Positions 1 to 10,006 of a DNA stretch of 64,000 nucleotides are shown piece after piece; the stretch's first letter is position 1; the number at the start of each line of letters is the position of its first letter. The notes beneath the pieces were generated by a model that saw only the letters and a program-made list of their open reading frames with translations, made no database searches and was not told where the DNA came from. Position numbers and translations under genes: made by a program. Origin of the DNA: Galdieria partita (Eukaryota > Rhodophyta > Bangiophyceae > Galdieriales > Galdieriaceae); NCBI GenBank assembly GCA_025991245.1, contig BQMJ01000077.1:62001-126000 (forward strand). Direction: 5' to 3'.

Positions 1-2
1 GT

Positions 3-782
3 CTTCCCCCTATAAGCCACTTATGTGTTGGTTGTATTCAAAGATCACCACATATAACAGTAGAAGAACAAAATGGGTCTTATTTATTGAGTAACAATGG
101 TTTAAAAGATAATATTCAGTATAGAGACAAGGTACAGAATAGTTTGGAAATGGGTACAAGTAGAGAGCTTTCCGTGTTTGAACAAGAAGTGAATAGGACA
201 CTGGAGGAGTATTCAAGGTCGGAAGAATATTCTAGTAGCCAAGGTACCTCCTCTTTGAATGATACTACTTGCAGTAAAGTGAGTCTCAAGTCTGACGAGA
301 ATAGCAAAGCCAAAAGACAACTGGCAAAAAAGTTATGGAGACAACGAGATCAGATGAAAAAGGAGGAAGAAAAACTTATCTTTCAAAAGAAAGAGCAGAG
401 TTTTCAAGAGGCCATAATGGAGTGGGTTCAAACCCATGCTGACGAATGGAATGAAGAAAGGATCAGACTAGTTGCAAAGGAACTTTTTCAATATGAGACA
501 GAGTCGAATAGAATAGAAGGAATGGAACATATGCCAGTTTTACAAGGAAGTGCTTTTGACTTGATTACCAAACAGAGACATCGTATACAAAAGCGTTTGC
601 CTCCAGGGTCATTAGAACAGCTGCCAGAAGAAGAAGTTAAAAGGAGAAGAAATGAACAAAAGTCAGCATCTAAGTGGAGAGCTATGCAGTTACAAACGGA
701 GAAAATGCACTTGTTACGTTGGAACTGTCGTTTATTGGAAGAATTGTATAAGTATATGAGAAGGTCTAGTGAGGTACTTTGA
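3..782 (+). CDS. Unrecognised charged helical protein, 5'-truncated by window edge
   Basis: The frame is open from the left edge to a TGA at 780, giving 260 residues. The true start is outside the window, or upstream exons exist. I do not recognise the family. The first third is Ser/Glu-rich and low in complexity. From about residue 105 the chain is a long Lys/Glu/Gln-rich helix. The C-terminal 50 residues contain a basic run (KRRRNEQKSASKW) followed by leucines at roughly heptad spacing. This is faintly like a bZIP basic-leucine region, but the Asn-to-Arg spacing is one residue off the usual N-x7-R, so I do not call it a bZIP. A nuclear or coiled-coil protein is possible; this is inference. 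Confidence 0.6.
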   Translation, partial: LPPISHLCVGCIQRSPHITVEEQNGSYLLSNNGLKDNIQYRDKVQNSLEMGTSRELSVFEQEVNRTLEEYSRSEEYSSSQGTSSLNDTTCSKVSLKSDENSKAKRQLAKKLWRQRDQMKKEEEKLIFQKKEQSFQEAIMEWVQTHADEWNEERIRLVAKELFQYETESNRIEGMEHMPVLQGSAFDLITKQRHRIQKRLPPGSLEQLPEEEVKRRRNEQKSASKWRAMQLQTEKMHLLRWNCRLLEELYKYMRRSSEVL

Positions 783-1049
783 AAAGTCTCTCTTGTCATA
801 CTATGATTCTATGTAACCCTTGTCTCGTTGGCCCATCAGATAAAAATGGAGTGGACTTACTTCATATTGTGACCATCCAATCATTCCAAAGAATCTCAAT
901 TCACTTTGCAATCGAGCAGAAATTTCCAACCATAGGATTCAACATGAAGGTGCGGCTATTTCTTCCTCAACCAGAGAAGAAAAGGCCCTTGACAAGCTTC
1001 CCAAGAAGAAATTGTGGGAAACCCAAGTTGACAAGTTTGTGAGAACACA

Positions 1050-2341
1050 ATGTCGAAAAACAATAGTTTGGCTCACTTTGAACCTGTTAATCTATATGAA
1101 TTTGAAGCTTTGGCAAAGTTAAAGTTGCCAAAAATGGCAAGTAGATAAATCTCAGTGTTTTGGTAGGTACTAAGGAAAGAAGATAGGTTTATGATTATTA
1201 CTGCTCTGGAGCAGATGATCAATATACACTTCAAGACAATATAGAAGCCTTTAAAAGACTTCGGTTGATTCCTAGAGTTTTGATAGATATTTCTGCGCAA
1301 GATATTTCCACAACCATATTGGGGGTTCCTTCCAGTTTTCCGCTCATCATTGCACCTACTGCTATGCAAAGGATGGTATGTTAACTGAGATTGTATTGAA
1401 CAAACGTGAGTAATTGTAATTGTTTCTAGGCACACCATGAAGGTGAATGTGCAACTGCAAGAGCAGCAGCAAAGAATGGAGTCATTATGACCTTATCTTC
1501 TTGGTCAACTACAAATATTGAAGACGTGGCTAAAGCTGCACCTAGAGCACCTCGTTGGTTTCAACTTTACGTTTATAAAGATAGAGACGTGACAGCCAAG
1601 CTTGTTCGTCGTGCAGAAAAGGCAGGTTATTTGGCTATTGCTCTTACGGTAGACACTCCTCGGCTAGGAAGAAGAGAGGCTGATATTCACAACAAATTTT
1701 CGTTACCTTCTCACCTAACTATGGCCAACTTTACGAATGATGATGGAGAAAAGAGTCATATGGAAAAGGGCTCAGGTTCCGGTCTTGCAGCTTATGTAGC
1801 TTCCTTGATTGATCGTTCCCTTTCATGGAAAGACATTGCGTGGTTGAAGAGTATTACTCGTTTACCTATTCTCGTTAAAGGAATTGTAACAAGAGCAGAT
1901 GCAGAGATTGCCGTTCGTAATGGAGTAGCTGGTATTATTGTGAGTAATCATGGAGCAAGGCAATTGGATACCTCTTTGGCTACTATTGATTGCCTAGAAG
2001 AAGTTGTTGCAGGAGCACAAGGCAAAGTACCTGTATTTGTAGATTCCGGAATTCGTCGTGGCACAGATATTGTGAAAAGTTTGGCTCTTGGAGCCCAAGC
2101 AGTGCAAATTGGTCGTGGTGTTTTATGGGGTTTAGCAGTAGGTGGAGAAGAAGGTGTAGATCGAGTTTTAAAATTGCTTCGAGATGAGTTTGAGTTGGCA
2201 CTTGGATTATGTGGTTGTCGAACTGTTAAAGATATTCGTAGAGATATGGTAGTTCGAACTAGTGAATTGTCTTTTGGTTTGACTCAATCCAATGGCCATC
2301 TTCATGGAATGAGTAACTATAGTAATCATTCTCGTTTATAA
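1050..2341 (+). CDS. GOX: Glycolate oxidase / (S)-2-hydroxy-acid oxidase, peroxisomal
   Basis: FMN enzyme that oxidises glycolate to glyoxylate with release of H2O2, the peroxisomal step of photorespiration. I place three exons: 1050-1136, 1187-1375 and 1430-2341, giving 395 residues, close to plant GOX length. Joining them restores KLPKMVYDYY at the first junction and [14 protein letters not shown] at the second. Active-site residues match spinach GOX by alignment from memory: Tyr33, Tyr139, Asp167, Lys242 (LVKG), His266 and Arg269 (NHGARQLD). The protein ends in Ser-Arg-Leu, a type 1 peroxisomal targeting signal. Intron 1 (1137-1186) starts with GC (GCAAGT) rather than GT. The next gene starts only 135 bp downstream on the same strand. 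Confidence 0.95.
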
Positions 2342-2443
2342 ATCAATCATGGTTTGGTGAGAAAGAGTATTTTAAGGAATTTGTCTGTTTCCAAAAATAG
2401 AAACAACCACTTCCATGAGGGTCCGTTCTATTGCCCTCTTGTT

Positions 2444-2462
2444 GAGAGAGAGAGAGAGAGAA
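2444..2462. repeat. (GA)n microsatellite
   Basis: About nine GA units lie just upstream of the ATG of the SRPBCC gene, in its probable 5' leader. Confidence 0.9.
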
Positions 2463-2476
2463 GAAGATGTGAATGG

Positions 2477-3118
2477 ATGGATACATTATTTATAGGCAGC
2501 GATTGTTGGTGGAATCGAAAGAGCAAGTTTTGTACCCACCCAGTTTGTTTTCGTAGAGTTTTGGCGAGGAATTCTTCCATACTTACTATAAACAGATATC
2601 GTGCTTCAGTTCCTTTTCTATTGGTTGCAACTAGTTCAGGAGAATGGTTGGGTCATACGGTCCAGTTGAACGTACAAGTTCCTCAATATTTGGCTTTCGA
2701 TATTTACTCTGATCTGGAAAAAATGCCCAGTTGGTCTCCTTGGTTACGTAGTGTACAAGTTGATCCCAAGCAACCAGAAATAGCTACTTGGAACTTATCA
2801 GCGCGTGGTTTGAGTGTCAGTTGGCGTTCAAGAAATACTCGAGTACAACGTCCCCATATTATTGCCTGGGAAAGTTTGGAAGGGTTACCGAATAGAGGCT
2901 CCGTTCAATTTCAAAAGAAAGGAGATGAGTGCACTCAAGTAGAGTTAACAGTGGAATACAAGGTGCCTCGTTTCTTAAAAGTCATACTTAGCAACTCTTT
3001 TGTTGGAAAGTTTGTTGAACGTACTTTATTGGAAGATTTGAAAAGATTCCGATTGTACGCTTTGCAGGAATATGCAGCTCAGAAAAGAACTGTGAAAAAT
3101 GAAGCAACCAATGAATGA
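2477..3118 (+). CDS. SRPBCC / polyketide-cyclase-like protein, probably plastid
   Basis: A single exon encodes about 213 residues. The first ATG of the frame is at 2477; the frame is open further upstream but has no ATG there, and a (GA)n tract lies in the presumed 5' leader. Residues from about 65 on fit the START-like SRPBCC fold: the strand HTVQLNVQVP, then YLAFDIYSDLEKMPSWSPW, then alternating strands and a long C-terminal helix (KFVERTLLEDLKRFR). This resembles the cyclase/dehydrase proteins of cyanobacteria and their plastid homologues. The basic, hydrophobic N-terminus of about 60 residues could be a transit peptide. The ligand is unknown; lipid or quinone binding would be a family-level guess. 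Confidence 0.75.
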   Translation: MDTLFIGSDCWWNRKSKFCTHPVCFRRVLARNSSILTINRYRASVPFLLVATSSGEWLGHTVQLNVQVPQYLAFDIYSDLEKMPSWSPWLRSVQVDPKQPEIATWNLSARGLSVSWRSRNTRVQRPHIIAWESLEGLPNRGSVQFQKKGDECTQVELTVEYKVPRFLKVILSNSFVGKFVERTLLEDLKRFRLYALQEYAAQKRTVKNEATNE

Positions 3119-3179
3119 TGATATGAAGAAAGACAGACTTGTACTTTCTTGTTGTCTTTTGCAATCACTCAAACTCTTT

Positions 3180-4534
3180 TTATATGAGTCCTAAGCCAAC
3201 TACATCTTCCCTTATGTTGTAGGCTCGAGTGATGACTTGATCCATATCCACTGCAGGAAGATTCTGCAAATAACCTAGACACAAAATATGCTTATACCAT
3301 GATCGATTTACAAGTCTCTTCTTACCTTTCAACTCAAGTCCATCCAACTCTAACAATTCTTCTTGAAGCATATCCATAACTGCCAAACAAACATAACTAT
3401 GCAAACTTAAACCCTACAACTACACTTGATATCCTATTCTCCTCCTATCTTCCTACTCTCTCTCTTACCTCTTCTGAAGCAAAATAGGTATCCCAAAGTC
3501 TCAAAACACATTCCATAGGAAGTTCACGTGATAACAAGTTTCGAATCCAACTGGGAATCCAATCAAAAGGTTCCAATTCTTCACTTTCAAAGAATTCACA
3601 AAGTTCAGGTTGCAATGTTCGAAAAAGCATCATAAAATTAGCTACAGCCGCGTTTTGTGTTTTCATACAACGAACAATCTCGTGCTTTTTCATAAGAGAT
3701 TGAAAACAGTAAAAACTGTCAACTTCGTTCAGCTCAAATACCGTAACAAACGGCGCCAAAATGGAAACCTGAAAAGATCGCTCTCTCTTCATACTCAAAT
3801 ATTCCAAGTCGTAGAGTAACTTACCAACACAGAATCATATTCAAAATTCTCTTCTGATACTAAAAAAGCGCCAATAATGTTAGAGAATATATTTTGTAAC
3901 GTTTCCTCAGCAAATTTGCTAAGAGAGTTGCTACGGAAAGCATTGCGACTGGTTCGTCTTTTCACTTCATTCCTAACTCTTCTCATTAGTTCATCGTCTT
4001 GGGATGCTTTCGAGCGAAGTTCATTGTACTCCAAAGTCATCTGACGTCTCATGGTTAGTTCCTCACTCCTATCTGGCTTTGTCACGTTCAATAGAAACTT
4101 CCACACTTCACCCCGAACCTATTTTCATCATATATCGATTCTGCTGCCAAGTAAGACCATCAACTTACCTCGATTGGAATACCGAGAACAGCAGCTTCTC
4201 TCAAGCTCTTTATATCCACAAAGGATTCTCCTTCCATCCAGTTTCGAAATCTGGCAACTTCCAAGTCTCCACTTAGACAATTTGACAGAGAAGCACCTTC
4301 TTGACTCCAGTGTTCTTGGGACTCTTCGCTAGAACCCGAGATGGGGGTCCTCTGTAAAGCTTCGCTGTCCCACCCACCCGAATCAATTGCAGCTAGTTTT
4401 GGTTTCGCCTCTTCTTCAGAACGATGATCCTCAAACGAAGCGTACAAATCTTTGCTGGGCACTTGTTCACTGGAATAAGATCTCACGGTGGGGCCTTGAG
4501 CACAATTGAAGGTAGAAGACTGAGAGTTGAGCAT
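3180..4534 (-). CDS. TBC-domain Rab GTPase-activating protein (TBC1D22/Gyp1-like)
   Basis: Predicted Rab-GAP acting in membrane traffic. There are five exons on the minus strand: 4534-4169, 4118-3825, 3768-3469, 3413-3326 and 3274-3180, giving 380 residues; introns are 50-56 nt. Residues 1-100 are acidic and Ser-rich, probably disordered. The TBC domain follows: GIPIEVRGEVWKFLL, the Arg-containing KRRTSRNAF segment, SILAPFV, EVDSFYCF, and the diagnostic WIRNLLSRELPMECVLRLWDTY. The last exons give LHSYVCLAVMDML and LQNLPAVDMDQVITRAY, the usual TBC end. The Arg-finger motif (normally IxxDxxR) reads VRNEVKRRTS, so catalytic competence should be tested. The 3' end is convergent with the SRPBCC gene, 61 bp apart. 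Confidence 0.9.
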
Positions 4535-5295
4535 AGTTGTTTCAAGGGGTCTGAAAATGAGCTGATGAAATAGATAATACGCTACTCTATTGAATGCTAT
4601 GTGGAGACGAACAGAGAACTGCTACAAAGTGAATAACTTTCCATGAAGCAAACCACAAAGTACGCAAACGGTGACTTTTCTGTTCCCCAACAAACAATCC
4701 ACGAAACGAGAATCCACAACCCGATTGACATCGTCCACATCGTGTTGTGCTCTTAAAAGCTTGTGAAGCTTAACCGTTTATAAAGTGGACAGTTGAAATA
4801 GACTTTCTTGGCTTCAAGTGAAAGTGTGGTATGAATCTAGCTCCATATATTCTGGTTACATGGTCTTGGTGCTTTTGGTTTCTAGAAACTTTTTACAAAA
4901 TAAAGAATATCAAACAGTAAGAGAGAGGATATAGTTGTTTGCTTGCCATATGGTTCAACATTTGAGCAACCGATGGACATTGGCTATCTTCTATAATGAA
5001 GAATGAAAGGCTTTAGAGAATAACCCCATGGGCTGGAATATTTTGACAAGAAAGACCTCAACTAGCAGCACAGTATCTAATGAACAGCAATAGTAATCAT
5101 GATAAACTTGCAAAGGTTGAAAATGTCCGAGTTGAAAGGCTTTGAAGAACAGGTCGTCTCTCAAGTTTCTTTGAAGAAAGCCCAAATGGGTTCGGAGTTT
5201 TCAAACGAATAAACGATTTTCATCCGTTGCAATTTCCATCGATTTTCATTTTCCAAATTTAAATTTTTGGCGCTCTTTCCAAAAAGTGGTTTGCT
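4535..5295. other. Divergent intergenic region
   Basis: This 760-bp space lies between the TBC gene (-) and the coiled-coil gene (+) and must hold both promoters. Short open frames here lack codon structure. The only recognisable element is a TTTTTGGCGC motif at the right end. I see no RNA gene. Confidence 0.6.
5264..5273 (+). promoter_or_regulatory. E2F-like TTTTTGGCGC element
   Basis: This element is about 22 bp upstream of the ATG of the coiled-coil gene. The same core (TTTGGCG, often as GGCGCC) lies close to other starts in this window, near 12977, 16360 and 28448. Its resemblance to the E2F/DP consensus TTTSGCGC is from established knowledge; its function here is inferred. Confidence 0.4.
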
Positions 5296-8200
5296 ATGGA
5301 AGGCGCTCAAGAAACAAGCTTTTCTACTTGTAGTTTTATTCCAAAAGAACTATCCGCCGAAGAACTTTCAGAATCCGACTTTATTACTAACGGTTTGTTT
5401 ACAGAAAACGACAAAGATGCTGTTTCGCTCTCTTCCAATAGCAAGGAAACAAGCGGGTCATCCTCCAATCAAAGTATTCAAAACCACGAAATAGTGTCCT
5501 ACCAAGACAAGTCTACGGAAGAGAATTCAAAGATGTCAAGTGATGGAGAATTTCTCGGCTCTAATGAGTATATCTTTCAAGACTTGTTTACTGGTAAAAG
5601 GGCTCTGACATCGGAAGAGTTTGCCGAAAAAATTTTGTACTTAACAGACCTTATTACAAGAGAAAGAGAAGAAAAATATAAATTACAAAAGAAAGTTAGA
5701 ACACTTGCAGAAGAAAAGAGACTTCAAAACTATGACTTGGAAGAATTGAGAGATGAACTTGTCCACTGTAGGAAAGAAAAACAGAATTACTATAGACAAG
5801 TTGAAATGCTACAGCAAGAAAAGTTGTTCTTCAAGTCAAGGCTAGATGAGCAAATCGAAAAAGGCTCCCAAGATTCAGACAGTCATTGGAATCTACAGAA
5901 TGAGATTCGAGATTTGCAAATGAAACTGCAAGAAATGGAGCACGAAGTAAAGGAAACCAGTAACTATGCAGCCAATTTAAAAATAAAATTGGACAGAAAA
6001 TCTGAGGAAGTAGTTCAACTCAAGGCTAAGGAGCAAACTTACCATGAAAGAGAAGAAACTTTGAGAAAAGAACGCGACGCTCTTATTCGATCCAATGCAG
6101 AGGCAGTACAAACTGTAGAGCAATTGAGACATACCTGGAACTCTGTACAAGAACAGCTTCGAATGGAAGTTTCGAGACGAAAGAAACAAGAGAGTGAATA
6201 CAGGCAATGTGTACAAGAGATGGAACAAAAGTCTCGAAAACTGAAGGAGGAAAACGAAAACTTTCAATTCGCTTTGCAAAATTTAGAAAACTTATTAGAG
6301 GAGAAACAATTGGCTTGTGAGAATAACCAACAATTGATTGACAACTACGAGACACAGATTGTCTCTTTCAATGAGGAATTGAGACATCTAAAGGAAATAC
6401 GAAACTCTTTACAGCAAAGAGTCATCGAAACGACAGAACAATTGCAAGAACGAGATGACGTTATTGAAAGGTTGAACACAACTCTTGAGAACAAAAGTAG
6501 ACGCTGTAAAGACCTCGAGAAAACTACTCAGTCCCTCCAAGAACGTCAAGATGATCTCTTAAACAAGATTAGAGTTCTACAAGAAGATTGTCAGAGACTG
6601 AAAAAGGAAAAGGAACACTTGAGTGAATTACGAGAACGAGCAAGTGCCGAAGCTGAATCTTATGCGACGCAGTTGAATTCAGTTGAAGAACAACGTCGTA
6701 AACTAGAGGAACAAATTCAACACTTGCAAAGCTTACTTCAAAGATCGCGTGTAGAGGAAGAAAAGTTGAGGATCAAGTGTGAGAATCAGAAACAGTTGTT
6801 GGAAGAATATGAAAGACAACTGGAAAAGAACTCAAGTTTACAGGAATCTGCAATATTTCAACAAATTTGTGACTTGCTCGATCAGAAACTTCCAAAACTC
6901 AATGACAGCGGTGAACAAAAGTCGGTAATATTACAGCTAGCAGACAAAGTACAGCAACTTTGTGACGAAAAGGAAGAAATGATTGCTATTATTGATCATA
7001 TGAAACAGGAACTTGACGCTAACAAGAAAGTAGAAGAGCAATGTGGAGAAAGAGATTTCAATGACTTGAAAGACTTGTTGGAACAAAAGGAGAGGGAAAT
7101 TTCTCATCTTGAGGCTCGTTTGCAACAAACCAGCGAAGAAAAGACGTTTGCCGAAAATGAACTACGACTTTTGCAAAAGGAAATAGAACAGATTCGTGGA
7201 TACAATAGCCTCAATTTTGACAAGAGTGAACTTTCTTCGGGGAAACTTTCGAGTTCTTTTTCAGAACAGTCTCTGCAGAAAGTTCTCAAAGCTTTTGATA
7301 ATTTGGTGCATGAAAAGAAGATTTTATCTCACAAGAACAAAGAGTTAAACGAACGGCTACGAGTAACGTTGGAATCTCGTGAACTTGACGAAGAAACGAC
7401 TCGCTCGTTATTAAAGGAAAGCCAAACTATACAGCAACAGCTTTGTGGTATTATTTCTGCGCACGAGTCTGTTCTCAATGAAATGAAGGATGAACCAGTG
7501 TCTCCTTATCCACTTGTTTATAAGGATGTCGAGGAGGACAAAGAGAATAAGGACATGAACAGTTCCATTGTTTCTACCTGTGATGAGCCTCTTATTCGAG
7601 CAATGAACACACATATCTTTCAACTTCGAAATATGTGGTTGCATGAACTTGAGAACAATGCCGAGCTGCGCAGTATTATTGTTGAATTGCATCAAAAGAA
7701 GAAAGCAGGTGAGAATGTTTGTCATCGTGGAGTTCAATGCTTCGAATCTGGAATGAAGAATGCACAAGTGATTGGCCTTGATGATGATTCTAGTGGCAAA
7801 TGGATGGAAACTATCGATGACTTGAAGAATAGAAATTCCTGTTTAGTGCAAAATTTGGAAGAGTACAAAATGAAGCTGGAAGAGTCTTCCAATCTCCTTG
7901 TGGATTTGCGTAGCACTTGGCATTCATGGGTAACGAGATTGTACGAATTGTTGCCATTCAAAGAAGCAGTGGAAGATGAAAACAATGTGGAGCGTATTTG
8001 TTTGCAAATTTTCAATTATTTGAAATTCACAGTTCGTAAGTTTCATTCGTTTTCTGTAGAAATCGAAAATTTGGAAAAAGAAAATGAGCGTATCAACGAC
8101 TGTGTGATGAACCTGAAAACGCAAAAATCTCTCTTTCTTTATACTCTGGAGAAGAATAATAACGTGGCTTGCCTTCAAGTTACTACGTATTTTTCTCAAC

Positions 8201-9225
8201 CCAAGGAACGTTTAAAAACCTATTTGGTTACGTTGTTGGGTATGTGGAGACTTTGTTCTTTGTTGGATAGCGAGAAAAGTGGAGTTGAAGCACCTTGCAA
8301 GAATTGGTATTATTTACAAGCACCGCAATGTGCAAAGAGTTTTGATAATAAGAAGGAAATGGAAAATGTTATGAATACGGCATTGGTACCACGATTGCAA
8401 AGTGAAATTGCTCAAAAGAACAAAGTCATTCATCAGTTGGAAAGAAGAATTGCAGCTCTTCAAGAAAAGAGACGCCCAGAACATGGTGAAAATGATAGCA
8501 GTGAGATTCCATACAAATCATTGAGAATGATGTTGGAGGAGAAGGACGCTAAACTAAAACAGGGACAACTGAATATCGATCGACTTAAAGCCCAGAGAGA
8601 GAAACTGCAACTTCAAATAACTAACATATCCAAGGAACTTGAAACTCTTGCTGCATCAGAAAGTAGAGAGCGTTTTGCTAAGGAATCAGCTGAATCTCGA
8701 ATACAGTTAATGAATAAGAAACTGCAAACTGAAATGAAAAAAGTCGAAGCATTGAAAAAAGAAATATATGAAAGAGAGAAGAAATTCCAAGATACGATAG
8801 CTCAACTATTGGCGAAGACGGAAGAATCTTTCTCGTCGGAGTATGGAAGTACAGGTGGCCTTCGACAGTCACCTCGCTTTAGTCCATCATTCAATTCTCC
8901 TCCAGTGAAGGAATCGAGTTCTATGAAAAAGAAGAAGAGTCCTAAAAGCGGTTCACAAAAAGATGAAGAAGCCACTAGAAAGCTACAAGGCTCCTCTCTT
9001 ATTTCACAATTTCATCAGGTTTCGGACTCCAAAACATCCCAAGGTGGTAAGAATAGTCCTTCAACTCATAAGAGTCTAGTTGATCACATTCTTTCGTCAG
9101 CCGAGGCAAGTCTAGCCAAGGCAAAGAAAGATGAGTCGACAGAAGAGTCTGTTCAAGAACTACGTGAGCACATTCAAGAACTTCGCAATGCTTCTATGAA
9201 ACTCATGTCAAAATCGACAGTCTAG
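5296..9225 (+). CDS. Giant coiled-coil protein, 1309 residues
   Basis: Intronless gene. The ATG at 5296 is the first Met of the frame and follows an AT-rich leader with a GGCGC element. Residues 1-100 are Ser/Glu-rich. Residues from about 105 to 770 are almost unbroken heptad sequence rich in Glu, Lys, Gln and Leu. A less charged section follows (about 850-1010, with Trp- and Tyr-containing segments such as STWHSWVTRLYELLPF). More coiled coil runs from about 1040 to 1190, and a Ser/Lys/Pro-rich tail ends in a short helix. This is the layout of golgins, centrosomal or other scaffold proteins, but no family-specific motif (GRIP, motor, PACT) is visible. I do not assign a family. Confidence 0.9.
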   Translation: MEGAQETSFSTCSFIPKELSAEELSESDFITNGLFTENDKDAVSLSSNSKETSGSSSNQSIQNHEIVSYQDKSTEENSKMSSDGEFLGSNEYIFQDLFTGKRALTSEEFAEKILYLTDLITREREEKYKLQKKVRTLAEEKRLQNYDLEELRDELVHCRKEKQNYYRQVEMLQQEKLFFKSRLDEQIEKGSQDSDSHWNLQNEIRDLQMKLQEMEHEVKETSNYAANLKIKLDRKSEEVVQLKAKEQTYHEREETLRKERDALIRSNAEAVQTVEQLRHTWNSVQEQLRMEVSRRKKQESEYRQCVQEMEQKSRKLKEENENFQFALQNLENLLEEKQLACENNQQLIDNYETQIVSFNEELRHLKEIRNSLQQRVIETTEQLQERDDVIERLNTTLENKSRRCKDLEKTTQSLQERQDDLLNKIRVLQEDCQRLKKEKEHLSELRERASAEAESYATQLNSVEEQRRKLEEQIQHLQSLLQRSRVEEEKLRIKCENQKQLLEEYERQLEKNSSLQESAIFQQICDLLDQKLPKLNDSGEQKSVILQLADKVQQLCDEKEEMIAIIDHMKQELDANKKVEEQCGERDFNDLKDLLEQKEREISHLEARLQQTSEEKTFAENELRLLQKEIEQIRGYNSLNFDKSELSSGKLSSSFSEQSLQKVLKAFDNLVHEKKILSHKNKELNERLRVTLESRELDEETTRSLLKESQTIQQQLCGIISAHESVLNEMKDEPVSPYPLVYKDVEEDKENKDMNSSIVSTCDEPLIRAMNTHIFQLRNMWLHELENNAELRSIIVELHQKKKAGENVCHRGVQCFESGMKNAQVIGLDDDSSGKWMETIDDLKNRNSCLVQNLEEYKMKLEESSNLLVDLRSTWHSWVTRLYELLPFKEAVEDENNVERICLQIFNYLKFTVRKFHSFSVEIENLEKENERINDCVMNLKTQKSLFLYTLEKNNNVACLQVTTYFSQPKERLKTYLVTLLGMWRLCSLLDSEKSGVEAPCKNWYYLQAPQCAKSFDNKKEMENVMNTALVPRLQSEIAQKNKVIHQLERRIAALQEKRRPEHGENDSSEIPYKSLRMMLEEKDAKLKQGQLNIDRLKAQREKLQLQITNISKELETLAASESRERFAKESAESRIQLMNKKLQTEMKKVEALKKEIYEREKKFQDTIAQLLAKTEESFSSEYGSTGGLRQSPRFSPSFNSPPVKESSSMKKKKSPKSGSQKDEEATRKLQGSSLISQFHQVSDSKTSQGGKNSPSTHKSLVDHILSSAEASLAKAKKDESTEESVQELREHIQELRNASMKLMSKSTV

Positions 9226-9285
9226 TTGTTGCATTATACTCCATTTGTTTTGGTTCATTTCCAATAAAAATGATTGTAGCAAGTT

Positions 9286-9986
9286 TTATTGAGTTTCGCG
9301 TTGTCGTGCAATCACTTGTAATGGGTCAGACACCTTTTTCGCAGCTGCCATAGATGAAAGAAAGGCGTTGTAACCCAAAGCAATCACGTTGATGTACAAA
9401 ACCCGTTGTGAATCAGGAACAAACCTAAAATTGAAAATATGTGCCGCTGGCCATACCAACCAGTTCACCTTTAAAGTAGGCCACAACTTGTGTTGTATTT
9501 CAGGCACGATGTCTCCCCAGTTACCTTCAGCTGCCTTCAAATAAGCAAAAAAGACACTAGTGAAAACAGGTGCCCACAAAAGTTGATCCATCAAAGTTTT
9601 CGATACAACTGCACGAAAAGACTTGGGTGCTGTGACGACGATGTGCTAAACGATACCTGAGCCTTTACAAAAAGCACAGGATTCAATCCATACCTTGTCT
9701 AAAAACTGATACCAGATATGGGACAGTGGACCGTGGATGACTAGACCGAATGAAGAAAAACGCAAAGTTCGCAACCCATCCCATGACTCACCCTTCCACA
9801 TGAGAGGTAGCTGAGCAATCACGTCACCTAGCGCAAGCCCCACAGTAGACTAGACGAGTCAGTGTGAACGTGACGATGATAAGTGGAAATTACTGTGACA
9901 ACTTTCACAGGCAGCGGTCGAGTTGCCAGTGCTCTGTTGTATCGAATCCATAAGCGTCCAACACTGTGTCGTAATCGATGCAACAT
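9286..9986 (-). CDS. Mpv17/PMP22 family membrane protein
   Basis: Small four-helix membrane protein of mitochondrial inner or peroxisomal membrane; the family is proposed to form channels affecting metabolite or nucleotide balance. Exons are 9986-9894, 9849-9694 and 9645-9286, giving 202 residues, typical for the family; introns are 44 and 48 nt. Family features are present: GLALGDVIAQ near residue 40, GPLSHIWYQFLDK, LMDQLLWAPVF, and the signature WLVWPAAHIFNFRFVP followed by R and N in QRVLYINVIALGYNAFLS. The ATG lies only 20 bp after the stop codon of beta-amylase on the same strand, so its promoter probably overlaps that gene's 3' end. Confidence 0.9.
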
Positions 9987-10006
9987 GATTCAATGGTTCA
10001 ATGAAA

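Noticed and set aside
3753-3758. GGCGCC motif in the TBC gene
   Set aside because: It lies inside the coding exon for ILAPFV, so it is not counted as a promoter element.
4991-5185. 64-residue minus-strand frame in the divergent spacer
   Set aside because: No conserved features and it lies in a promoter region.
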